Of a DNA stretch of 41,925 nucleotides, positions 31,211 through 41,925 are shown one piece after another. The stretch lies in assembly GCA_002238705.1 (NCBI GenBank), contig MPMW01000009.1, positions 1 through 41,925 of the forward strand, in the 5' to 3' direction. Under the pieces are notes generated by a model. It worked only from the letters and a program-made list of their open reading frames with translations, had not been told where the DNA came from and ran no database searches. The stretch is from Acidobacteria bacterium bin61 (GTDB lineage Bacteria > Acidobacteriota > Vicinamibacteria > Marinacidobacterales > Marinacidobacteraceae). Made by a program: the position numbers and the translations under genes. Numbering within the stretch: the stretch's first letter is position 1; each line of letters begins with the position of its first letter.

Positions 31211-31660
31211 TCAGGCCCGCTGCCCTGTTCCGCCAGGCCCTTGCCGGCCGGGCTTGCGCCTGGGACGTCTGCCTCCGGCCGCCATCCCGACCGCGTTCCG
31301 GTACGCGCGCACCAGAGAGGTCCAGGAGGCCTCGTGAATGCCGCGGCGGGCGATCAGGACGAGGTCGCCGGACGGACGGCGCCCCCGCCGGTACGCCTCG
31401 CGCAGGAGGCGCTTGGCCCGGGATCTCTGAACGGCGCCTCCGATCTTCCGGCTCGCCACCACTCCGAGCCGGGGAGGTGCGCTGCCGTCGCCCCTCGCCA
31501 ACCGTATTGCCACCACGTACGGGGAAACACCGCGCGAACCGGCGGACATCACCGCGCGGAACTCCGAGGACCGCCCAATCCGCTGATCCCTCGGTAGGGA
31601 TTCGTCTCGGCGGGCGCCACTCAGTGATGGGCGCCGACGCGTCGCGCCGCCTTCACCCAT
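31211..31660 (-). CDS. rnpA: Ribonuclease P protein component
   Basis: 149 residues, longer than the usual 110-125. The core has [33 protein letters not shown] and the RNA-binding helix [14 protein letters not shown], a close variant of the family RNR motif. The N-terminal 20 residues and the basic Arg/Gly-rich C-terminal 25 residues are extensions. GAGGGG stands eight bases before the ATG. It lies between rpmH and yidD as in most bacteria. Confidence 0.94.
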   Translation of the reverse strand: MGEGGATRRRPSLSGARRDESLPRDQRIGRSSEFRAVMSAGSRGVSPYVVAIRLARGDGSAPPRLGVVASRKIGGAVQRSRAKRLLREAYRRGRRPSGDLVLIARRGIHEASWTSLVRAYRNAVGMAAGGRRPRRKPGRQGPGGTGQRA

Positions 31661-31743
31661 GACGGAACCCCTCAGCAGCAGCTGGCGCTCGTTCGCGCTA
31701 AACGGAACACACCGTCAGGGCGCACCGAACGGCCAGCCGGCCG

Positions 31744-31878
31744 TCAGGCCGACAGCCTTCGACGGCCCCGGCGACGCCGACGGGCGATGACCGCACGACC
31801 GCCTGGAGTGCTCATCCGTGCCCGGAAACCGTGCTTCCGCTTCCTTCGCCGCCTATTGGGCTGAAACGTCCGTTTCAC
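31744..31878 (-). CDS. rpmH: 50S ribosomal protein L34
   Basis: 44 residues with a GTG start: [17 protein letters not shown], then [19 protein letters not shown], an unmistakable L34. The ribosome site GGAGAGG lies eight bases upstream. It is followed by 83 bp and then rnpA, and sits across from dnaA at the origin. Confidence 0.98.
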   Translation of the reverse strand: MKRTFQPNRRRRKRKHGFRARMSTPGGRAVIARRRRRGRRRLSA

Positions 31879-32336
31879 GGGATTGTCCTCTCCAAGTCAT
31901 TGAATCTACAAGAAAAACCCGGTGGTGCTCGCCGCCATTGCCGCGCCGCACCACCGAGCGCGACAGTATACCGCCAATGCGGGTTTCACGTAAAGTGAGT
32001 TTCGGTTTCGTGGAAACGTCAATCCGCCGCGCATGGCGCTCTCGGCGTTCCTCCAGCGCCGCCTGAGATCGGTGTGCCGCACGTTCAACGCGGCGGTACC
32101 TGTTTTCCTGCGGGCTGAGACTCTGCTGAAACGCTCCCGCGGTCCGCCGCCGTGTTGTTGTCTTCGCCGGGAGTCCTTGGGATTGTCCAGACCCGGTTGA
32201 CTCGCTCTGAAGGGGCGCTGCTACATTCCCTCGCCGTCATCCGAGCGCCGTGCCGTCGAGCGCCGGGTGGCGGTTCTTTTTCCCGTTTTCGTCACCGCTA
32301 CGGCTGTGCCCTCCAGCCACATTTTCGATCTTTTTC
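31879..32336. other. rpmH-dnaA divergent intergenic region
   Basis: About 460 bp without a convincing gene. It holds the rpmH ribosome site and promoter on the minus strand. It also has two incomplete parS-like sequences (TTTCACGTAAAG at 31984, and the palindrome GTTTC-GTG-GAAAC around 32005-32017). A possible dnaA promoter is TTGACT at 32197 with TACATT at 32222, though the 19-bp spacing is long. The last 90 bases before the chosen dnaA start are rich in T runs. No TTATCCACA-type DnaA box was found. Confidence 0.5.
31965..31994 (-). promoter_or_regulatory. Candidate sigma70-type promoter of rpmH-rnpA
   Basis: On the minus strand TTTACG (31994-31989) and TATACT (31970-31965) are spaced by 18 bp, a fair match to TTGACA/TATAAT. 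The start would be about 80 bases before the rpmH GTG. The -35 overlaps one of the TTTCAC half-sites. Confidence 0.5.
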
Positions 32337-33737
32337 TTGTCCCGACTTTCGCACCCAACGACAACCGCCGAAGCGCCCAGAACCCCCGCCGATCAATGGG
32401 GGGAGGTGTTGTCCGTAATCAGGACCAGCCTTTCCCCCCACGAATACGCCACCTGGTTCGCGCCGGCCGAATTCCTCGGCGCCGAAGACGAGGTGGTTGC
32501 CATTCGGGTTCCCAACGCCATGTTCGCGAATCATCTCGAGGGTGAATACCGGGACCGGATCCTCGACGCATTCACGGCAGCCGGGAGCCCCATGGCTTCG
32601 GTTCGCTGTTCGGTATCCGGGAACTCCGTCTCCGCCCGCGACCCGGCCCACGCCCTGGTCCAGGTCCACCAAACCCGGAGTGGCGGGTTACCGGAGACCA
32701 CATCGAGGAGCGACTCTCTTGCGGCTTCGTTCACTTTCGACGCCTTCGTCGTCGGCGCCAGCAATCGCTGCGCCCACGCGGCGGCGCAGGCGGTGAGCGA
32801 TCGTGGCGTCCAGTACTCCCCATTCAATCCCCTCCTCATCTACGGAAGCGCGGGGCTGGGCAAGACCCACCTCCTCCAGGCGATCGCGCGCCGCTATCTG
32901 GAACGGAACCCGGGCCGAAGGGTCCTCCAGACCCGGGGAGAAGCCTTCAGCGGCCATGTGGTGAACGCCGTCAGGTCGCAGGATCTCTATGGTTTTCGGG
33001 ATCAGTGCGCGCAACTCGACATGCTGCTCGTGGACAACATCCAGTTCATCGCCGGCCTCGATCGCTTCGGCCGGAGCGCGGAAGAGTTCTTCCACGCGCT
33101 CACCGCGCTGTCCGAGCGGGGCCGCCAGGTCGTCCTGACTTGCGACTGCCATCCCCGCGACATCCGGAATCTGGACGCCCGGATCAAGAGCCGTCTCGAA
33201 AGCGGCCTGACCACCGATGTCGGCAAGCCCGACTGGGAGATGCGGACGGCTATTGTCCGCGGGAAGGCGGCGGCCCTGGGGATGGAACTGCCGGATGGCG
33301 TTGCGGAAACCATCGCGTCCCGCTACAAGAACAATGTGGGAGAGCTGCAGGGATTCCTGAACAGCCTCATCGCCAGCTCACGGGCCAACGGGGTGAAGAT
33401 CTCCTCCGTCTTCCTGCAGCGAATCCTGTCGGCGCATCCCTCCCGGCGGAGTCCCCGTCCTTCCATTCAGGACGTGCAGACGGCCGTGGCCAAGGCCTTC
33501 GGCATGGCGCCGCTCCGGCTGATCGGTCCGCAGCGCGGGAAGGCGCTCGTCCTGGCCCGCCACGTTGCCATGTACCTCTGCCGTGAAACGACCGGACGCA
33601 CTCTCAAGGACATCGGAAGAGAATTCCGGCGCGACCACTCCACGGTGACCTACGGTATCCGCCGGATCGCCACCGCTCGGGAACGCGATTTGGGACTGAA
33701 CCGGATTCTGGAACGCCTGCTGGATCAACTTTCCTGA
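32337..33737 (+). CDS. dnaA: Replication initiator DnaA, divergent in ATPase motifs
   Basis: About 466 residues from the TTG at 32337. Domain I begins WGEVLSVIRTSLSPHEYATWF. The AAA+ part shows SPFNPLLIYGSAGLGKTHLL (Walker A intact), LLVDNIQFIAG (normally DDIQF, so Asp to Asn), LTCDCHPRDIRNLDARIKSR and NNVGELQGFLN (normally NVRELEG, so the sensor-2 Arg is Gly). Domain IV has RHVAMYLCRE and IGREFRRDHSTVTYGIRRI, matching the DNA-binding signature. The gene frame extends upstream to a GTG at 32250, but that part is T-rich and unlike any DnaA N-terminus. No good ribosome site marks either start. It opens replication by melting oriC. The altered residues suggest slow or absent ATP hydrolysis. Confidence 0.93.
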   Translation: MSRLSHPTTTAEAPRTPADQWGEVLSVIRTSLSPHEYATWFAPAEFLGAEDEVVAIRVPNAMFANHLEGEYRDRILDAFTAAGSPMASVRCSVSGNSVSARDPAHALVQVHQTRSGGLPETTSRSDSLAASFTFDAFVVGASNRCAHAAAQAVSDRGVQYSPFNPLLIYGSAGLGKTHLLQAIARRYLERNPGRRVLQTRGEAFSGHVVNAVRSQDLYGFRDQCAQLDMLLVDNIQFIAGLDRFGRSAEEFFHALTALSERGRQVVLTCDCHPRDIRNLDARIKSRLESGLTTDVGKPDWEMRTAIVRGKAAALGMELPDGVAETIASRYKNNVGELQGFLNSLIASSRANGVKISSVFLQRILSAHPSRRSPRPSIQDVQTAVAKAFGMAPLRLIGPQRGKALVLARHVAMYLCRETTGRTLKDIGREFRRDHSTVTYGIRRIATARERDLGLNRILERLLDQLS

Positions 33738-33815
33738 CCCGCAACCGCTCCCGCGAGGGACTCGGCAGGAAGCGGTTCAGCGCCCGCAGCCAGGCACCGG
33801 AACATTCGCCCCGCC

Positions 33816-33837
33816 CGTGGGGAAAACGTGGGGAAAA
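33816..33837. repeat. Tandem 11-bp repeat in the oriC candidate
   Basis: CGTGGGGAAAA occurs twice without a gap. Related GGGAAAC sequences follow at about 33864 and 33916. Possibly lineage-specific initiator binding sites. Confidence 0.6.
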
Positions 33838-34004
33838 CCGCTGGAATTCCGGGGGACTCGGATGGGAAACAGGGTGCGTTCGGCACGCCTTGACCGGCCT
33901 TCTCCGGTTCCCCCGGGGAAACCACGGGCGCGCGGGCAGTTCCCCGGCAACCCAAAAACGCAAAAACTAACCATATTTCAATGACTTGGCAGTTCCATCA
34001 ACAC

Positions 34005-34033
34005 TTTCCACAAGCCTTGTTTCTCACTATAAT
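34005..34033 (+). promoter_or_regulatory. Candidate sigma70-type promoter of dnaN
   Basis: TTTCCA, 17 bp, then a perfect TATAAT (34028-34033). The transcript would start near 34040, about 140 bases before the dnaN ATG. The -35 overlaps the DnaA-box-like CTTTCCACA, so initiator binding could control dnaN-gyrB-gyrA transcription. Confidence 0.6.
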
Positions 34034-34182
34034 TCCTTCCTGACGGCTCTTCCTTCTATTGATCCGCTCGATCCGCGCGCCCCTCAGAGTTTCGTGCCCG
34101 AGCGTCTCTGACTCCACTCACATCCGCGGGCGATTCTCAAATCCCCGTTCCGCCAATCAGCTGATTCAGAAAAGAGCATTCC

Positions 34183-35301
34183 ATGGACTTCACCACTGAC
34201 CGAGAAGCCCTCCTGGCAGAACTGAACCTGTTCGCCGGCGTGGTCGAGAACCGGCCATCAGACCCACTCTCCATGTTCTCGAACGTGACCTTCCGGCCAT
34301 CGGAGAACGGATGCGAACTGACGGCGTCGGGCGGCGAGATCGGTCTGAGGTCGAGCATCACGGCGGAGACCAGCGGCGAAGGATTGCTCAGCGTTCCGGT
34401 CAGCCTGCTCGCCCGCTGGCTCAAGGAAGGGCGCGCGGAGAACGTCTCCTTTCACGAAACCGATCAGAACTGGATCCAGGTTCGTTGCGGCGGAAACGAC
34501 ACTCGCATCCCCGGCCGGGTTGGAGATCCGCCAACGCTTCTGGAGCCGCCCGCGGATCCACTCTGCACGGTGCCTTCGGAAATGTTCGCGACCCTGCTGC
34601 GATCCGGCTCGTACGCGTTTCCCGCCGCGGTGGACGCCTCGGTCGCGACAGCCGGCGCCCAGGTTGAAATCGAGGGCTCCAGCGTACGGATCGTTTCGTC
34701 CGATCACTCCCGCCTGGCCTACTCCAGCGCCACGCTGGGAGACGGAGCCGGTTCCGGCGGCAAGCAGGCCTTCGGACTCGGAATGAAGGCGATTTCCGAG
34801 TTGACGCTGCTGGCGCGCAGCAGCGACTCGGGTATGCGCTTCTTCGAAGGGGAAAATCACCTCTTCTTCGAGTTCGGACACCGCCTCCTCGTTTGCGCCA
34901 AGCTCGCCGATCGGCTACCGGAGTACGAGCACGTGATCCCGCGTGATTGTCCCGTCCGGGTTCGCACCAGCCGCGAGGGGCTGCTGGCCGCGGTGCAGGC
35001 AGCTCTCCCGTTCTCGATCGGGGATTTCAACCGCGCCAAGCTCGACATTGGCGACGAGTTCATTCGGATCGATGTCACGTCCGTGCGAGGAGAGGCGATC
35101 TCGGAAGTCGAGATTCTCGAGGCCATGGGTACTCCCGTGAGCCTGCTCCTGAACCTCGTGCACCTGCGTGACTTTGCGAAGAGCTTCGACTGCGGGGTGG
35201 TAGCGCTGGAATTCAACACGCCAGACACTGCGTTCATTCTGCGTCCGGTGGACGAGGACGACACCATCGAACACTTCTGCGTCGGGATGCCGCTCGTTTG
35301 A
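34183..35301 (+). CDS. dnaN: DNA polymerase III subunit beta (sliding clamp)
   Basis: 372 residues forming the ring that tethers the polymerase to DNA. Three clamp domains are seen in sequence, starting MDFTTDREALLAELNLFAGV. Further marks are SDHSRLAYSS in the middle domain, LPEYEHVIPRDCPVRV, and the C-terminal VGMPLV, the equivalent of the usual ending MPMR/L next to the peptide-binding pocket. The ATG has only a weak AAAGAG upstream. recF, often next, is missing; gyrB follows within 40 bp. Confidence 0.96.
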   Translation: MDFTTDREALLAELNLFAGVVENRPSDPLSMFSNVTFRPSENGCELTASGGEIGLRSSITAETSGEGLLSVPVSLLARWLKEGRAENVSFHETDQNWIQVRCGGNDTRIPGRVGDPPTLLEPPADPLCTVPSEMFATLLRSGSYAFPAAVDASVATAGAQVEIEGSSVRIVSSDHSRLAYSSATLGDGAGSGGKQAFGLGMKAISELTLLARSSDSGMRFFEGENHLFFEFGHRLLVCAKLADRLPEYEHVIPRDCPVRVRTSREGLLAAVQAALPFSIGDFNRAKLDIGDEFIRIDVTSVRGEAISEVEILEAMGTPVSLLLNLVHLRDFAKSFDCGVVALEFNTPDTAFILRPVDEDDTIEHFCVGMPLV

Positions 35302-35305
35302 TTGA

Positions 35306-40493
<5,188 letters not shown>

Positions 40494-40517
40494 GAGACTC
40501 CTTGCGTAGGAAATTCC

Positions 40518-41243
40518 GTGGATAGGAAACCGCTTGCCGCGCCGTCCGGCTTCCGGGCCGTCTGCCGCGTGCTTGGAATTGCGGTGGCGTTCACGTCCGG
40601 CTGTTCTTCGCCGCCGGAAGAGACGCTCCTGTCGCAGTTTTTCCGCGCCATCGCGCAGGAGGACCGGGTGACCGCTGCCGGGATGTCGATGGCCGCGTTT
40701 CCGGGAGGACCGGTCGAATCCTGGGAAATCGTGGAGGTCGGCCCCGTGACGGAAGGCCCTTACCGGGTTCCCGAGCTGCGCGCGGAAGAGACGGCCGCCG
40801 AAGCCGCTCGCGACGAACAGTTCAAGGTCTTCTATGACTTCCGCCAGGCGAACCAGGAAGCCCTCGCGGCGATCACGGACCGCCGGGATGGGAATCCGGA
40901 TGCCGCAATCGGAGGCCGGCTGGGCGAAGTTGCCGACGCCTGGGATGCTCACAGCGTCGAGCGCCGGCGGCTGGTTTCATCGCTCAGCGAGGTGCAGATG
41001 GCCCTCGAGGAGGAACGGCGGCGCGCGCAGCGCAGCCTGCTCCGGGAGGCGCCCGTGGACTATCTCGCGGGGAACATCTCGGAGCAGGAGCTCCTGGTGC
41101 GAACCGTGGAGGAAGGGGCCGGGCGCGAATACCGCTTCGTCCTGATCCGCTACGACCTCCAGAACCAGCACGGTGCGGAGGTGGCTTCGCGCTGGATCAT
41201 TGCCGCCATCGAGGCGGCTACGGAAACCACTTCGCCACCTTGA
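40518..41243 (+). CDS. Hypothetical lipoprotein
   Basis: Unrecognised protein of 241 residues. The N-terminal signal has a lipobox-like end AFTSGC (Cys29). The mature part begins with a small helical segment ETLLSQFFRAIAQEDRVTAAGM. A charged region with a probable coiled coil follows (LVSSLSEVQMALEEERRRAQ), and the protein finishes with a beta-like stretch REYRFVLIRYDLQ. The early part resembles SnoaL/NTF2-type lipoproteins only loosely. AGGA stands seven bases before the GTG start. It follows gyrA by 24 bp and overlaps pyrE by 4 bp, so it is part of the dnaN-gyrBA-pyrE direction. Function unknown. Confidence 0.75.
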   Translation: MDRKPLAAPSGFRAVCRVLGIAVAFTSGCSSPPEETLLSQFFRAIAQEDRVTAAGMSMAAFPGGPVESWEIVEVGPVTEGPYRVPELRAEETAAEAARDEQFKVFYDFRQANQEALAAITDRRDGNPDAAIGGRLGEVADAWDAHSVERRRLVSSLSEVQMALEEERRRAQRSLLREAPVDYLAGNISEQELLVRTVEEGAGREYRFVLIRYDLQNQHGAEVASRWIIAAIEAATETTSPP

Positions 41244-41794
41244 GCGGCGACGCCCGCACCGCCCTGCTATCGATTCTCCGGCGGGAGTCCGTCCGGTTCG
41301 GTGAGTTCAAGCTGGCGCACGGTGGCACCTCCGACGTGTACGTGGACGCCAGGCTCACGGTCCTGCGTTCCGATGCGGCGGGGCTGGTCGGCCGCGTCCT
41401 TGTCGACACCATGGACCGCTGCGGCTTCGAGGCGTCCGCGGTGGGGGGTATGGCCGCGGGTGCCATCCCCCTGACGACGGCGGTGGTCATGGAGGCGCAC
41501 ACCGCCGGGCGCGAATTTGCGGGGTTCTTTGTCCGCAAGGAGACGAAGGACCACGGCCGTGGGCGGCGCATCGAAGGGGTTGAACACCCGCAGGGCGCGG
41601 CCGTCATTCTGGAAGACACCGCCACGACCGGAAAGTCCACCCTGGCGGCGGTGGAAGCCGCGCGCGAGGCCGGCTTCGAGGTGGTGGGAGCGGTGGCGCT
41701 CGTGGATCGCGGGATGGGCGCCGGACCGCTGCTTGCCGGAGCCGGCGTGCCCTTTGCGGCGGCGTTCACGCTGGACGACCTGACTCATCTTTGA
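41240..41794 (+). CDS. pyrE: Orotate phosphoribosyltransferase
   Basis: 184 residues, normal size. It makes orotidine monophosphate from orotate and PRPP in pyrimidine synthesis. KLAHGGTSDVYVDAR is the N-terminal orotate loop, GGMAAGAIPL follows, and FFVRKETKDHGRGRRIEG holds the catalytic flexible loop. The PRPP motif is VILEDTATTGKST. The TTG start overlaps the preceding TGA as TTGA. A short non-coding end follows. Confidence 0.93.
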   Translation: MSGDARTALLSILRRESVRFGEFKLAHGGTSDVYVDARLTVLRSDAAGLVGRVLVDTMDRCGFEASAVGGMAAGAIPLTTAVVMEAHTAGREFAGFFVRKETKDHGRGRRIEGVEHPQGAAVILEDTATTGKSTLAAVEAAREAGFEVVGAVALVDRGMGAGPLLAGAGVPFAAAFTLDDLTHL

Positions 41795-41925
41795 CAGTTT
41801 GATTTTGGAACTCGTTGATATGTGGTGAGTTACGGTTTGTGCCGAGAGTCCGTGGCACCGCATTTCGGCGGATTTCGGGGTGTCGCGGGTGCGCCGTTTC
41901 CTGAGGCCTGGGTGACGGCTGGTTG
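41795..41925. other. Non-coding end of the window
   Basis: 131 bases after pyrE. The first 40 are AT-richer than the surroundings and have no clear hairpin. No gene start could be supported before the edge. Confidence 0.4.

Larger units (their letters stand above)
33738..34182. other. dnaA-dnaN intergenic region, best oriC candidate
   Basis: 445 bp with no credible gene. In order it holds: two tandem 11-bp units CGTGGGGAAAA (33816-33837) that read TTTTCCCCACG on the other strand, a loose DnaA-box resemblance; a small hairpin ACCGG-CCTTCT-CCGGT (33893-33908) overlapping a TTCCCCCGGGGAA palindrome (33908-33920); an A-rich tract at 33951-33985, the most AT-rich stretch around; CTTTCCACA (34004-34012), one base from a TTTTCCACA box; and the dnaN promoter. 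Location beside dnaA, the AT-rich tract and the box-like sites support an origin, but the boxes are few and non-canonical. Confidence 0.55.

Noticed and set aside
32250..32336. N-terminal extension of dnaA from the GTG at 32250
   Set aside because: It encodes a Phe/Pro/Ser-rich stretch unlike any DnaA N-terminus and lies in a T-rich leader. It remains possible, so it is noted in the dnaA entry.

Overview
The window is about 42 kb of high-GC chromosomal DNA (roughly two thirds G+C by eye) around the replication origin of a Gram-negative-type bacterium. Gram-negative features are lipoproteins with lipoboxes, a YidC with a large periplasmic domain, and a GyrB with the long insertion known from Escherichia coli. 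The lineage cannot be fixed from the sequence. From memory, the order rsmG-parA-parB-bactofilin-(F1Fo genes) with b and b' subunits but no a or c subunit recalls Desulfuromonadota-type genomes, and the ether-lipid locus recalls myxobacteria. An uncultured lineage is equally possible.

Left arm, minus strand (1-13374): an apparently continuous eight-gene operon. It runs from a HAD phosphatase through a LarA-like (DUF2088) protein, a four-domain megaenzyme (fatty acyl reductase, acyl-AMP ligase, carrier protein, PlsC acyltransferase) and an extended SDR epimerase/reductase. It then continues into a GH63-like glycosidase, a MalK-type ATPase, a sugar-binding lipoprotein and a membrane component cut by the window edge. 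The first four resemble the Myxococcus ether-lipid (Elb) locus. The last four are a sugar uptake and processing module. Several stop/start overlaps of the ATGA, GTGA or CTGA type tie the second half together.

Plus-strand island (13433-18274): fabH (KAS III), a YyaL/SPATA20-type thioredoxin-domain protein that lacks any ATG, GTG or TTG start, and a lipoprotein sulfatase. Minus-strand block (18344-25913): two tandem paralogous small membrane proteins and a secreted PKD-like protein, attached downstream of atpC-atpD-atpG-atpA-atpH-atpF-atpF'. The Fo a and c genes are not here.

Origin region (26103-41794): bactofilin, parB, parA, a perfect parS site, rsmG, yidC, yidD, rnpA and rpmH are read leftwards. 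dnaA, dnaN, gyrB, gyrA, a lipoprotein gene and pyrE are read rightwards. Two non-coding stretches flank dnaA. The one between dnaA and dnaN has tandem G-rich/A repeats, an AT-rich tract, a DnaA-box-like site and a perfect TATAAT promoter, and is the best oriC candidate. Genes often found here (khpB/jag, mnmE, mnmG, recF) are missing.

Main oddities: a DnaA lacking the sensor-2 arginine and the second Walker B acidic residue; a 223-bp two-armed palindromic element between yidD and yidC; two genes whose best or only start is CTG overlapping the previous stop; and the coupling of an ether-lipid-type locus to sugar uptake.
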